A stretch of 64,000 bases of DNA from Eutreptiella sp. 'Long Island Sound 2002'. Taxonomy: Eukaryota; Euglenozoa; Euglenophyceae; Eutreptiales; Eutreptiaceae. Under the pieces are notes generated by a model. The model made no database searches. It worked only from the letters and a program-made list of their open reading frames with translations, and was not told the origin of the DNA. The DNA lies in NCBI GenBank assembly GCA_964036045.1, contig CAXIWF010000221.1:24790-88789 (forward strand), read 5' to 3'. The translations under genes were made by a program, and so were the position numbers. This document shows, in pieces, positions 36,744 through 50,341 of the stretch (position 1 is its first letter; the number at the start of each line of letters is the position of its first letter).

Positions 36744-39700
36744 TTGACGGAAAACTCTCGGAAAATTCTCGGAAAATTCTCGGAAAATTCTCGGAAAATT
36801 CTCGGAAAATTCTCGGAAAATTATCGGAAAATTCTCGGAAACTTCTCGGAAAAATCTCGGAACATTCTCGGAAAATTCTGGGAAAATTCTCAGAAAATTC
36901 TCGGAAAATTCTCGGAAAATTCTCGGAAAATTCTCGGAAAATTCTCGGAAAATTCTCGGAAAATTCTCGGAAAATTCTTGGAAAATTCTCGGAAAAATGA
37001 CGGAAAATTCTCGGAAAATTCTCGTAAAATTCTCGGAAAATTCTCGGAAAATTCTCGGAAAATTCCCCTTAAAATTCTCGGAAAATTCCCAGAAAATTCT
37101 CGGAAAATTCTCGGAAAATTCTCGGAAAATTCTCGGAAAATTCTCGGAAAATTCTCGGAAAATTCCCGGAAAATTCTCGGAAAATTCTCGGAAAATTCTG
37201 GGAAAATTCTCGGAAAATTCTCGGAAAATTCTCGGAAAATTCTCGGAAAATTCTGGGAAAATTCTCAGAAAATTCTCGGAAAATTCTCGGAAAATTCTCG
37301 GAAAATTCTCAGAAAATTCTCGGAAAATTCTCGGAAAATTCTCGGAAAATTCTCGGAAAATTCTCGGAAAATTCTCGGAAAATTCTTGGAAAATTCTCGG
37401 AAAATTCTCGGAAAATTCTCGGAAAATTCTCAGAAAATTCTCGGAAAATTCTCGGAAAATTCTCAGAAAATTCTCGGAAAATTCTCGGAAAATTCTCGGA
37501 AAATTCTCGGAAAATTCTCGGAAAATTCTCGGAAAATTCTCGGAAAATTGACGGAAAATTCTCGGAAAATTCTCGGAAAATTCTCGGAAAATTCTCGGAA
37601 AATTCTCGGAAAATTCCCAGAAAATTCTCGGAAAATTCTCGGAAAATTCTCGGAAAATTCCCGGAAAATTCTCGGAAAATTCTCGGAAAATTCTCGGAAA
37701 ATTCTCGGAATATTCTCGGAAAATTCTCAGAAAATTCTCGGAAAATTCTCGGAAAATTCTCGGAAAATTCTCGGAAAATTATCGGAAAATTCTCGGAAAC
37801 TTCTCGGAAAAATCTCGGAAAATTCTCGGAAAATTCTGGGAAAATTCTCGGAAAATTCTCGGAAAATTCTCGGAAAATTCTCGGAAAATTCTCGGAAAAT
37901 TCTCGGAAAATTCTCGGAAAATTCTCGGAAAATTCTCGGAAAATTCTTGGAAAATTCTCGGAAAATTCTCGGAAAATTCTCGGAAAATTCTCGGAAAATT
38001 CCCGGAAAATTCTCGGAAAATTCTCAGAAAATTCTCGGAAAATTCTCGGAAAATTCTCGGAAAATTCTCGGAAAATTCTCGGAAAATTCTCGGAAAATTC
38101 TCGGAAAATTGTCGGAAAATTCTCGGAAAATTCTCGGAAAATTCTCGGAAAATTCTCGGAAAATTCTCGAAAAATTCTCGGAAAATTCTCGGAAAATTCT
38201 CAGAAAATTCTCGGAAATTTCTCGGAAAATTCTCGGAAAATTCTCGGAAAATTCTCAGGAAATTCTCAGAAAATTCTCGGAAAATTCTCGGAAAATTCTC
38301 GGAAAATTCTCGGAAAATTCTCGGAAAATTCTCGGAAAATTCTCGGAAAATTCTCGGAAAATTCTCAGAAAATTCTCGGAAAATTCTCGGAAAATTCTCG
38401 GAAAATTCTCGGAAAATTCTCGGAAAATTCTTGGAAAATTCTCGGAAAAATGACGGAAAATTCACGGAAAATTCTCGTAAAATTCTCGGAAAATTCTCGG
38501 AAAATTCTCGGAAAATTCCCCTTTAAAATTCTCGGAAAATTCCCAGAAAATTCTCGGAAAATTCTCGGAAAATTCTCGGAAAATTCTCGGAAAATTCTCG
38601 GAAAATTCTCGGAAAATTCCCGGAAAATTCTCGGAAAATTCTCGGAAAATTCTCGGAAAATTCTCGGAAAATTCTCGGAAAATTCTCGGAAAATTCTCGG
38701 AAAATTCTGGGAAAATTCTCAGAAAATTCTCGGAAAATTCTCGGAAAATTCTCGGAAAATTCTCAGAAAATTCTCGGAAAATTCTCGGAAAATTCTCGGA
38801 AAATTCTCGGAAAATTCTCGGAAAATTCTCGGAAAATTCTTGGAAAATTCTCGGAAAATTCTCGGAAAATTCTCGGAAAATTCTCAGAAAATTCTCGGAA
38901 AATTCTCGGAAAATTCTCAGAAAATTCTCGGAAAATTCTCGGAAAATTCTCGGAAAATTCTCGGAAAATTCTCGGAAAATTCTCGGAAAATTCTCGGAAA
39001 ATTGACGGAAAATTCTCGGAAAATTCTCGGAAAATTCTCGGAAAATTCTCGGAAAATTCTCGGAAAATTCCCAGAAAATTCTCGGAAAATTCTCGGAAAA
39101 TTCTCGGAAAATTCCCGGAAAATTCTCGGAAAATTCTCGGAAAATTCTCGGAAAATTCTCGGAATATTCTCGGAAAATTCTCAGAAAATTCTCGGAAAAT
39201 TCTCGGAAAATTCTCGGAAAATTCTCGGAAAATTATCGGAAAATTCTCGGAAACTTCTCGGAAAAATCTCGGAAAATTCTCGGAAAATTCTGGGAAAATT
39301 CTCGGAAAATTCTCGGAAAATTCTCGGAAAATTCTCGGAAAATTCTCGGAAAATTCTCGGAAAAATTCTCGGAAAATTCTCGGAAAATTCTCGGAAAATT
39401 CTTGGAAAATTCTCGGAAAATTCTCGGAAAATTCTCGGAAAATTCTCGGAAAATTCCCGGAAAATTCTCGGAAAATTCTCAGAAAATTCTCGGAAAATTC
39501 TCGGAAAATTCTCGGAAAATTCTCGGAAAATTCTCGGAAAATTCTCGGAAAATTCTCGGAAAATTGTCGGAAAATTCTCGGAAAATTCTCGGAAAATTCT
39601 CGGAAAATTCTCGGAAAATTCTCGAAAAATTCTCGGAAAATTCTCGGAAAATTCTCAGAAAATTCTCGGAAATTTCTCGGAAAATTCTCGGAAAATTCTC

Positions 39701-39925
39701 GGAAAATTCTCAGGAAATTCTCAGAAAATTCTCGGAAAATTCTCGGAAAATTCTCGGAAAATTCTCGGAAAATTCTCGGAAAATTCTCGGAAAATTCTCG
39801 GAAAATTCTCGGAAAATTCTCGGAAAATTCTCAGAAAATTCTCGGAAAATTCTCGGAAATTCTCGGAAAATTCTCGGAAAATTCTCGGAAAATTCTCGGA
39901 AAATTCTCGGAAAATTCTCGGAAAA
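36744..39925 (+). repeat. K-family block
   Basis: The junction is at 36744, with TTATCGG 77 bp on (36821). An ATGACGG monomer lies near 36996 and CCCCTTAAAA near 37065. Further K runs at 37779 and 39233 follow AATATTC variants and lack the GAC junction. A near-copy of the CTCGT-CCCCTT segment occurs near 38448-38525, where CCCCTTTAAAA has one extra T. The rest of the order (CCCAG, CCCGG, AATATTC, CTCAG, TTATCGG) is shared by the parts around 37,600-37,780 and 39,060-39,240, about 1.45 kb apart. Confidence 0.75.
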
Positions 39926-42010
39926 TTTTCGGAATATTCTCGGAAAATTCTCGGAAAATTGACGGAAAATTCTCGGAAAATTCTCGCAAAATTCTCGGAA
40001 AATTCTCGGAAAATTCTCGGAAAATTCTCGGAAAATTTTCGGAAAATTCTCGGAAAATTCTCAGAAAATTGTCGGAAAATTCTCGGAAAATTCTCGGAAA
40101 ATTCTCGGAAAATTCTCGGAAAATTCTCGGAAAATTCTCGGAAAATTCTCGGAAAATTCTCGGAAAATTCTCAGAAAATTCTCGGAAAATTCTTGGAAAA
40201 TTCTCAGAAAATTCTCGGAAAATTCTCGGAAAATTCTCAGAAAATTCTCGGAAAATTCTCGGAAAATTCTCGGAAAATTCTCGGAAAATTCTCGGAAAAT
40301 TCTCGGAAAATTCTCGGAAAATTCTCGGAAAATTCTCGGAAAATTCTCGGAAAATTGACGGAAAATTCTCAGAAAATTCTCGGAAAATTCTCGGAAATTC
40401 TCGGAAAATTCTCAGAAAATTCTCGGAAAATTCTCGGAAAATTCTCGGAAAATTCTCGGAAAATTCTCGGAAAATTCTCAGAAAATTCTCGGAAAATTCT
40501 CGGAAAATTCTCGGAAAATTCTCGGAAAATTCTCGGAAAATTCTCGGAAAATTCTCGGAAAATTCTCGGAAAATTCTCGGAAAATTCTCGGAAAATTGAC
40601 GGAAAATTCTCAGAAAATTCTCGGAAAATTGACGGAAAATTCTCAGAAAATTCTCGGAAAATTCTCGGAAAATTCTCGGAAAATTCTCGGAAAATTCCCG
40701 GAAAATTCTCGGAAAATTCTCGGAAAATTCTCGGAAAATTCTCGGAAAATTCTCAGAAAATTCTCGGAAAATTCTCGGAAAATTCTCGGAAAATTCTCGG
40801 AAAAATTCTCGGAAAATTCTCGGAAAATTTTCGGAATATTCTCGGAAAATTCTCGGAAAATTGACGGAAAATTCTCGGAAAATTCTCGGAAAATTCTCGG
40901 AAAATTCTCGGAAAATTCTCGGAAAATTCTCGGAAAATTTTCGGAAAATTCTCGGAAAATTCTCGGAAAATTCTCGGAAAATTCTCGGAAAATTCTCAGA
41001 AAATTGTCGGAAAATTCTCGGAAAATTCTCGGAAAATTCTCGGAAAATTCTCGGAAAATTCTCGGAAAATTCTCGGAAAATTCTCGGAAAATTCTCGGAA
41101 AATTCTCGGAAAATTCTCAGAAAATTCTCGGAAAATTCTTGGAAAATTCTCAGAAAATTCTCGGAAAATTCTCGGAAAATTCTCGGAAAATTCTCGGAAA
41201 ATTCTCAGAAAATTTTCGGAAAATTCTCCGAAAATTCTCAGAAAATTGTCGGAAAATTCTCGGAAAATTCTCGGAAAATTCTCGGAAAATTCTCGGAAAA
41301 TTCTCGGAAAATTCTCGGAAAATTCTCGGAAAATTCTCGGAAAATTCTCAGAAAATTCTCGGAAAATTCTTGGAAAATTCTCAGAAAATTCTCGGAAAAT
41401 TCTCGGAAAATTCTCAGAAAATTCTCGGAAAATTCTCGGAAAATTCTCGGAAAATTCTCGGAAAATTCTCGGAAAATTCTCGGAAAATTCTCGGAAAATT
41501 CTCGGAAAATTCTCGGAAAATTCTCGGAAAATTGACGGAAAATTCTCAGAAAATTCTCGGAAAATTCTCGGAAAAATTCTCGGAAAATTCTCAGAAAATT
41601 CTCGGAAAATTCTCGGAAAATTCTCGGAAAATTCTCGAAAATTCTCGGAAAATTCTCAGAAAATTCTCGGAAAATTCTCGGAAAATTCTCGGAAAATTCT
41701 CGGAAAATTCTCGGAAAATTCTCGGAAAATTCTCGGAAAATTCTCGGAAAATTCTCGGAAAATTCTCGGAAAATTGACGGAAAATTCTCAGAAAATTCTC
41801 GGAAAATTGACGGAAAATTCTCAGAAAATTCTCGGAAAATTCTCGGAAAATTCTCGGAAAATTCTCGGAAAATTCCCGGAAAATTCTCGGAAAATTCTCG
41901 GAAAATTCTCGGAAAATTCTCGGAAAATTCTCAGAAAATTCTCGGAAAATTCTCGGAAAATTCTCGGAAAATTCTCGGAAAATTCTCGGAAAATTCTCGG
42001 AAAATTTTCG
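39650..42010 (+). repeat. Tandem duplication of about 1,178 bp within the D block
   Basis: M2 at 40828 and 42005, and the paired junctions 40596/40629 and 41774/41807, keep offsets of 1,177 and 1,178 bp. The intervening order (CTCAG, GTCGG, CTCAG, CTTGG, CTCAG) is shared. Small length differences show that the copies have since acquired separate indels. The outer limits are approximate. Confidence 0.65.
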
Positions 42011-45000
42011 GAATATTCTCGGAAAATTCTCGGAAAATTGACGGAAAATTCTCGGAAAATTCTCGGAAAATTCTCGGAAAATTCTCGGAAAATTCTCGGA
42101 AAATTCTCGGAAAATTTCGGAAAATTCTCGGAAAATTCTCGGAAAATTCTCGGAAAATTCTCGGAAAATTCTCAGAAAATTGTCGGAAAATTCTCGGAAA
42201 ATTCTCGGAAAATTCTCGGAAAATTCTCGGAAAATTCTCGGAAAATTCTCGGAAAATTCTCGGAAAATTCTCGGAAAATTCTCGGAAAATTCTCAGAAAA
42301 TTCTCGGAAAATTCTTGGAAAATTCTCAGAAAATTCTCGGAAAATTCTCGGAAAATTCTCAGAAAATTCTCGGAAAATTCTCGGAAAATTCTCGGAAAAT
42401 TCTCGGAAAATTCTCGGAAAATTCTCGGAAAATTCTCGGAAAATTCTCGGAAAATTCTCGGAAAATTCTCGGAAATTGACGGAAAATTCTCAGAAAATTC
42501 TCGGAAAATTCTCGGAAAATTCTCGGAAAATTCTCAGAAAATTCTCGGAAAATTCTCGGAAAATTCTCGGAAAATTCTCGGAAAATTCTCGGAAAATTCT
42601 CAGAAAATTCTCGGAAAATTCTCGGAAAATTCTCGGAAAATTCTCGGAAAATTCTCGGAAAATTCTCGGAAAATTCTCGGAAAATTCTCGGAAAATTCTC
42701 GGAAAATTCTCGGAAAATTGACGGAAAATTCTCAGAAAATTCTCGGAAAATTCTCGGAAAATTCTCGGAAAATTCTCGGAAAATTCCCGGAAAATTCTCG
42801 GAAAATTCTCGGAAAATTCTGGGAAAATTCTCGGAAAATTCTCGGAAAATTCTCGGAAATTCTCGGAAAATTCTCGGAAAATTCTCGGAAAATTCCCGGA
42901 AAATTCTCGGAAAATTCCCGGAAAATTCTCGGAAAATTCTCGGAAAATTCTCGGAAAATTCCCCGAAAATTCTCGGAAATTTCTCGGAAAATTCTCGGAA
43001 AATTCTCGGAAAATTCTCGGAAAATTCCCGGAAAATTCTCGGAAAAATTCTCGGAAAATTCTCAGAAAATTCTCGGAAAATTCTGGAAAATTCTCGGAAA
43101 ATTCTCGGAAAATTCTCGGAAAATTCTCGGAAAATTTCTCGGAAAATTCTTGGAAAATTCTCGGAAAATTCTCGGAAAATTCTCAGAAAATTCTCGGAAA
43201 ATTCTCGGAAAATTCTCCGGAAAATTCTCGGAAAATTCTCGGAAAATTCTCAGAAAATTCTCGGAAAATTCTCGGAAAAATTCTCGGAAAATTCTCGGAA
43301 AATTCTCGGAAAATTCTCGGAAAATTCTCGGAAAATTCTCGGAAAAATTCTCGGAAAATTCTCGGAAAATTCTCGGAAAATTTTTGGAAAATTCTCGGAA
43401 AATTCTCGGAAAATTCTCGGAAAATTCTCAGAAAATTCTCGGAAAATTCTCGGAAAATTCTCAGAAAATTCTCGGAAAATTCTCGGAAAATTCTCGGAAA
43501 ATTCTCGGAAAATTCTCGGAAAATTCTCGGAAAATTCTCGGAAAATTGACGGAAAATTCTCGGAAAATTCTCGGAAATTCTCGGAAAATTCTCGGAAAAT
43601 TCTCGGAAAATTCCCAGAAAATTCTCGGAAAATTCTCGGAAAATTCTCGGAAAATTCCCGGAAAATTCTCGGAAAATTCTCGGAAAATTCTCGGAAAATT
43701 GACGGAAAATTCTCGGAAAATTCTCGAAAAAATTCTCCGAAAATTCTCGGAAAATTCTCAGAAAATTCTCGGAAAATTCTCGGAATATTCTCGGAAAATT
43801 CTCAGAAAATTCTCGGAAAATTCTCGGAAAATTCTCGGAAAAATTCTGGGAAAATTCTCAGAAAATTCTCGGAAAATTCTCGGAAAATTGACGGAAAATT
43901 CTCAGAAAATTCTCGGAAAATTCTCGGAAAATTCTCGGAAAATTCTCAGAAAATTCTCGGAAAATTCTCGGAAAATTCTCGGAAAATTCTCGGAAAATTC
44001 TCGGAAAATTCTCAGAAAATTCTCAGAAAATTCTCGGAAAATTCTCGGAAAATTCTCGGAAAATTCTCGGAAAATTCTCGGAAAATTCTCGGAAAATTCT
44101 CGGAAAATTCTCGGAAAATTCTCGGAAAATTGACGGAAAATTCTCAGAAAATTCTCGGAAAATTCTCGGAAAATTCTCGGAAAATTCTCGGAAAATTCCC
44201 GGAAAATTCTCGGAAAATTCTCGGAAAATTCTCGGAAAATTCTCGGAAAATTCTCAGAAAATTCTCGGAAAATTCTCGGAAAATTCTCGGAAAATTCTCG
44301 GAAAATTCCCGGAAAATTCTCGGAAAATTCCCGGAAAATTCTCGGAAAATTCTCGGAAAATTCTCGGAAAATTCCCCGAAAATTCTCGGAAATTTCTCGG
44401 AAAATTCTCGGAAAATTCTCGGAAAATTCTCGGAAAATTCCCGGAAAATTCTCGGAAAATTCTCGGAAAATTCTCAGAAAATTCTCGGAAAATTCTTGGA
44501 AAATTCTCAGAAAATTCTCGGAAAATTCTCGGAAAATTCTCGGAAAATTCTCGGAAAATTCTTGGAAAATTCTCGGAAAATTCTCGGAAAATTCTCAGAA
44601 AATTCTCGGAAAATTCTCGGAAAATTCTCGGAAAATTCTCGGAAAATTCTCGGAAAATTCTCAGAAAATTCTCGGAAAATTCTCGGAAAATTCTCGGAAA
44701 ATTCTCGGAAGATTCTCGGAAAATTCTCGGAAAATTCTCGGAAAATTCTCGGAAAATTCTCGGAAAATTCTCGGAAAATTCTCGGAAAATTCTTGGAAAA
44801 TTCTCGGAAAATTCTCGGAAAATTCTCGGAAAATTCTCAGAAAATTCTCGGAAAATTCTCGGAAAATTCTCAGAAAATTCTCGGAAAATTCTCGGAAAAT
44901 TCTCGGAAAATTCTCGGAAAATTCTCGGAAAATTCTCGGAAAATTCTCGGAAAATTCACGGAAAATTGACGGAAAATTCTCGGAAAATTCTCGGAAAATT

Positions 45001-45120
45001 CTCGGAAAATTCTCGGAAAATTCTCGGAAAATTCCCAGAAAATTCTCGGAAAATTCTCGGAAAATTCTCGGAAAATTCCCGGAAAATTCTCGGAAAATTC
45101 TCGGAAAATTCTCGGAAAAT
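39926..45120 (+). repeat. D-family block, indel-rich in part
   Basis: M2 markers lie at 39926, 40828 and 42005, with the GTCGG partner 139, 172 and 171 bp downstream. TTGACGGAAAATTCTCAG junctions lie at 40355, 40596, 40629, 41532, 41774, 41807, 42476, 42718, 43888 and 44130. The close pair 40596/40629 recurs as 41774/41807. Pair spacings are 241-242 bp (22 monomers), one monomer more than in other D blocks. The K run is absent from 39.3 to 45.2 kb. Length variants are dense at about 40.38-43.85 kb. A K-like CTTGG-CTCAG-CTCAG-GAC-CCCAG-CCCGG-GAC segment sits inside at about 43.4-43.7 kb. Confidence 0.75.
43076..43093 (+). other. Four-unit heat-shock-element-like match
   Basis: A 10-bp monomer with TTCTGG gives GAAAATTCTGGAAAATTC, four nGAAn units in alternating orientation at 5-bp steps. 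It lies in an indel-rich stretch and may be an assembly error rather than a real site. Confidence 0.2.
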
Positions 45121-47727
45121 TCTTGGAAAATTGACGGAAAATTCTCGGAAAATTCTCGAAAAATTCTCCGAAAATTCTCGGAAAATTCTCAGAAAATTCT
45201 CGGAAAATTCTCGGAATATTCTCGGAAAATTCTCAGAAAATTCTCGGAAAATTCTCGGAAAATTCTCGGAAAATTCTCGGAAAATTATCGGAAAATTCTC
45301 GGAAACTTCTCGGAAAAATCTCGGAAAATTCTCGGAAAATTCTGGGAAAATTCTCAGAAAATTCTCGGAAAATTCTCGGAAAATTCTCGGAAAATTCTCG
45401 GAAAATTCTCGGAAAATTCTCGGAAAATTCTCGGAAAATTCTCGGAAAATTCTTGGAAAATTCTCGGAAAATTCTCGGAAAATTCTCGGAAAATTCTCGG
45501 AAAATTCCCGGAAAATTCTCGGAAAATTCTCAGAAAATTCTCGGAAAATTCTCGGAAAATTCTCGGAAAATTCTCGGAAAATTCTCGGAAAATTCTCGGA
45601 AAATTCTCTGAAAATTGTCGGAAAATTCTCGGAAAATTCTCGGAAAATTCTCGGAAAATTCTCGGAAAATTCTCGAAAAATTCTCGGAAAATTCTCGGAA
45701 AATTCTCAGAAAATTCTCGGAAATTTCTCGGAAAATTCTCGGAAAATTCTCGGAAAATTCTCAGGAAATTCTCAGAAAATTCTCGGAAAATTCTCGGAAA
45801 ATTCTCGAAAAATTCTCCGAAAATTCTCGGAAAATTCTCGGAAAATTCTCGGAAAATTCTCGGAAAATTCTCGGAAAATTCTCGGAAAATTCTCGGAAAA
45901 TTGACGGAAAACTCTCGGAAAATTCTCGGAAAATTCTCGGAAAATTCTCGGAAAATTCTCGGAAAATTCTCGGAAAATTATCGGAAAATTCTCGGAAACT
46001 TCTCGGAAAAATCTCGGAACATTCTCGGAAAATTCTGGGAAAATTCTCAGAAAATTCTCGGAAAATTCTCGGAAAATTCTCGGAAAATTCTCGGAAAATT
46101 CTCGGAAAATTCTCGGAAAATTCTCGGAAAATTCTTGGAAAATTCTCGGAAAATTCTCGGAAAATTCTCGGAAAATTCTCAGAAAATTCTCGGAAAACTC
46201 TCGGAAAATTCTCGGAAAATTCTCGGAAAATTCTCGGAAAATTCTCGGAAAATTCTTGGAAAATTCTCGGAAAATTCTCGGAAAATTCTCGGAAAATTCT
46301 CGTAAAATTCTCGGAAAATTCTCGGAAAATTCTCGGAAAATTCCCCTTAAAATTCTCGGAAAATTCCCAGAAAATTCTCGGAAAATTCTCGGAAAATTCT
46401 CGGAAAATTCTCGGAAAATTCTCGGAAAATTCTCGGAAAATTCTCGGAAAATTCTCGGAAAATTCTGGGAAAATTCTCAGAAAATTCTCGGAAAATTCTC
46501 GGAAAATTCTCGGAAAATTCTCAGAAAATTCTCGGAAAATTCTCGGAAAATTCTCGGAAAATTCTCGGAAAATTCTCGGAAAATTCTTGGAAAATTCTCG
46601 GAAAATTCTCGGAAAATTCTCGGAAAATTCTCAGAAAATTCTCGGAAAATTCTCGGAAAATTCTCAGAAAATTCTCGGAAAATTCTCGGAAAATTCTCGG
46701 AAAATTCTCGGAAAATTCTCGGAAAATTCTCGGAAAATTCTCGGAAAATTGACGGAAAATTCTCGGAAAATTCTCGGAAAATTCTCGGAAAATTCTCGGA
46801 AAATTCTCGGAAAATTCCCAGAAAATTCTCGGAAAATTCTCGGAAAATTCTCGGAAAGTTCCCGGAAAATTCTCGGAAAATTCTCGGAAAATTCTCGGAA
46901 AATTCTCGGAAAATTGACGGAAAATTCTCTGAAAATTCTCGAAAAATTCCCCGAAAATTCTCGGAAAATTCTCAGAAAATTCTCGGAAAATTCTCGGAAT
47001 ATTCTCGGAAAATTCTCAGAAAATTCTCGGAAAATTCACGGAAAATTCTCGGAAAATTCTCGGAATATTATCGGAAAATTCTCGGAAACTTCTCGGAAAA
47101 ATCTCGGAAAATTCTCGGAAAATTCTGGGAAAATTCTCAGAAAATTCTCGGAAAATTCTCGGAAAATTCTCGGAAAATTCTCGGAAAATTCTCGGAAAAT
47201 TCTCGGAAAATTCTCGGAAAATTCCCGGAAAATTCTTGGAAAATTCTCGGAAAATTCTCGGAAAATTCTCGGAAAATTCTCGGAAAATTCCCGGAAAATT
47301 CTCGGAAAATTCTCAGAAAATTCTCGGAAAATTCTCGGAAAATTCTCGGAAAATTCTCGGAAAATTCTCGGAAAATTCTCGGAAAATTCTCGGAAAATTC
47401 TCGGAAAATTCTCGGAAAATTCTCGAAAAATTCTCGGAAAATTCTCGGAAAATTCTCAGAAAATTCTCGGAAATTTCTCGGAAAATTCTCGGAAAATTCT
47501 CGGAAAATTCTCAGGAAATTCTCAGAAAATTCTCGGAAAATTCTCGGAAAATTCTCGGAAAATTCTCGGAAAATTCTCGGAAAATTCTCGGAAAATTCTC
47601 GGAAAATTCTCGGAAAATTCTCGGAAAATTCTCAGAAAATTCTCGGAAAATTCTCGGAAAATTCTCGGAAAATTCTCGGAAAATTCTCGGAAAATTCTCG
47701 GAAAATTCTCGGAAAATTCTCGGAAAA
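45121..47727 (+). repeat. K-family block
   Basis: K runs lie at 45285 and 47068 (after AATATTC, no GAC junction) and at 45978, 77 bp after the junction at 45901. CTCGT and CCCCTTAAAA follow near 46,301-46,345, but the usual ATGACGG monomer is missing there: CTTGG near 46257 is followed by plain consensus, so this copy has lost the only frequent ATG source. Near 46,925-46,945 and 47,066 neighbouring monomers carry private changes (CTCTG, CCCCG, AATATTATCGG). Confidence 0.75.
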
Positions 47728-50341
47728 TTTTCGGAATATTCTCGGAAAATTCTCGGAAAATTGACGGAAAATTCTCGGAAAATTCTCGGAAAATTCTCGG
47801 AAAATTCTCGGAAAATTCTCGGAAAATTCTCGGAAAATTTTCGGGAAATTCTCGGAAAATTCTCGGAAAATTCTCGGAAAATTCTCGGAAAATTCTCAGA
47901 AAATTGTCGGAAAATTCTCGGAAAATTCTCGGAAAATTCTCGGAAAATTCTCGGAAAATTCTCGGAAAATTCTCGGAAAATTCTCGGAAAATTCTCGGAA
48001 AATTCTCGGAAAATTCTCAGAAAATTCTCGGAAAATTCTTGGAAAATTCTCAGAAAATTCTCGGAAAATTCTCGGAAAATTCTCAGAAAATTCTCGGAAA
48101 ATTCTCGGAAAATTCTCGGAAAATTCTCGGAAAAATCTCGGAAAATTCTCGGAAAATTCTCGGAAAATTCTCGGAAAATTCTCGGAAAATTCTCGGAAAA
48201 TTGACGGAAAATTCTCAGAAAATTCTCGGAAAATTCTCGGGAAATTCTCGGAAAATTCTCGGAAAATTCTCGGAAAATTCTCGGAAAGTTCTCGGAAAAT
48301 TCTCGGAAAATTCTCAGAAAATTCTCGGAAAATTCTCGGAAAATTCTCGGAAAATTCTCGGAAAATTCTCGGAAAATTCTCGGAAAATTCTCGGAAAATT
48401 CTCGGAAAATTCTCGGAAAATTCTCGGAAAATTGACGGAAAATTCTCAGAAAATTCTCGGAAAATTCTCGGAAAATTCTCGGAAAATTCTCGGAAAATTC
48501 CCGGAAAATTCTCGGAAAATTCTCGGAAAATTCTCGGAAAATTCTCGGAAAATTCTCAGAAAATTCTCGGAAAATTCTCGGAAAATTCTCGGAAAATTCT
48601 CGGAAAATTCCCGGAAAATTCTCGGAAAATTCCCGGAAAATTCTCGGAAAATTCTCGGAAAATTCTCGGAAAATTCCCGGAAAATTCTCGGAAAATTCTC
48701 GGAAAATTCTCGGAAAATTCTCGGAAAATTCTCGGAAAATTCTCGGAAAATTCTCGGAAAATTCTCGGAAAATTCTCAGAAAATTCTCGGAAAATTCTTG
48801 GAAAATTCTCAGAAAATTCTCGGAAAATTCTCGGAAAATTCTCGGAAAATTCTCGGAAAATTCTTGGAAAATTCTCGGAAAATTCTCGGAAAATTCTCAG
48901 AAAATTCTCGGAAAATTCTCGGAAAATTCTCGGAAAATTCTCGGAAAATTCTCGGAAAATTCTCAGAAAATTCTCGGAAAATTCTCGGAAAATTCTCGGA
49001 AAATTCTCGGAAAATTCTCGGAAAATTCTCGGAAAATTCTCGGAAAATTCTCGGAAAATTCTCGGAAAATTCTCGGAAAATTGACGGAAAATTCTCAGAA
49101 AATTCTCGGAAAATTCTCGGAAAATTCTCGGAAAATTCCCGGAAAATTCTCGGAAAATTCTCGGAAAATTCTCGGAAAATTCTCGGAAAATTCTCAGAAA
49201 ATTCTCGGAAAATTCTCGGAAAATTCTCGGAAAATTCTCGGAAAATTCCCGGAAAATTCTCGGAAAATTCCCGGAAAATTCTCGGAAAATTCTCGGAAAA
49301 TTCTCGGAAAATTCTCGGAAAATTCTCGGAAAATTCTCGGAAAATTCTCAGAAAATTCTCAGAAAATTCTCGGAAAATTCTCGGAAAATTCTCAGAAAAT
49401 TGTCGGAAAATTCTCGGAAAATTCTCGGAAAATTCTCGGAAAATTCTCGGAAAATTCTCAGAAAATTCTCAGAAAATTCTCAGACAATTCTCGGAAAATT
49501 CTCGGAAAATTCTCGGAAAATTCTCGGAAAATTCTCGGAAAATTCTCGGAAAATTCTCGGAAAATTCTCGGAAAATTCTCGGAAAATTCTCGGAAAATTG
49601 ACGGAAAATTCTCGGAAAATTCTCGGAAAATTCTCGGAAAATTCTCGGAAAATTCTCGGAAAATTCCCGGAAAATTCTCGGAAAATTCTCGGAAAATTCT
49701 CGGAAAATTCCCCGAAAATTCTCGGAAAATTCTCGGAAAATTCTCGGAAAATTCTCGGAAAATTCTCGGAAAATTCTCGGAAAATTCTCGGAAAATTCCC
49801 GGAAAATTCTCGGAAAATTCTCCGAAAATTCTCGGAAAATTCTCGGAAAATTCTCGGAAAATTCTCGGAAAATTCTCGGAAAATTCTCGGAAAATTCTCA
49901 GAAAATTCTCGGAAAATTCTTGGAAAATTCTCAGAAAATTCTCGGAAAATTCTCGGAAAATTCTCGGAAAATTCTTGGAAAATTCTCGGAAAATTCTCGG
50001 AAAATTCTCAGAAAATTCTCGGAAAATTCTCGGAAAATTCTCGGAAAATTCTCGGAAAATTCTCGGAAAATTCTCAGAAAATTCTCGGAAAATTCTCGGA
50101 AAATTCTCGGAAAATTCTCGGAAATTTCTCGGAAAATTCTCGGAAAATTCTCGGAAAATTCTCGGAAAATTCTCGGAAAATTCTTGGAAAATTCTCGGAA
50201 AATTCTCGGAAAATTCTCGGAAAATTCTCAGAAAATTCTCGGAAAATTCTCGGAAAATTCTCAGAAAATTCTCGGAAAATTCTCGGAAAATTCTCGGAAA
50301 ATTCTCGGAAAATTCTCGGAAAATTCTCGGAAAATTCTCGG
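47728..50341 (+). repeat. D-family block with the 231 + 649 bp layout
   Basis: M2 lies at 47728 with the GTCGG partner at +172 (47900). TTGACGGAAAATTCTCAG junctions at 48201, 48432 and 49081 give 231 and 649 bp (21 and 59 monomers), 880 bp in all. The same layout recurs at 57181, 57412 and 58061. CCCGG pairs, CTCAG/CTTGG alternation and a CTCAGACAATTC variant (near 49482) fill the rest. The K run is absent between 47068 and 50665. Confidence 0.8.
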
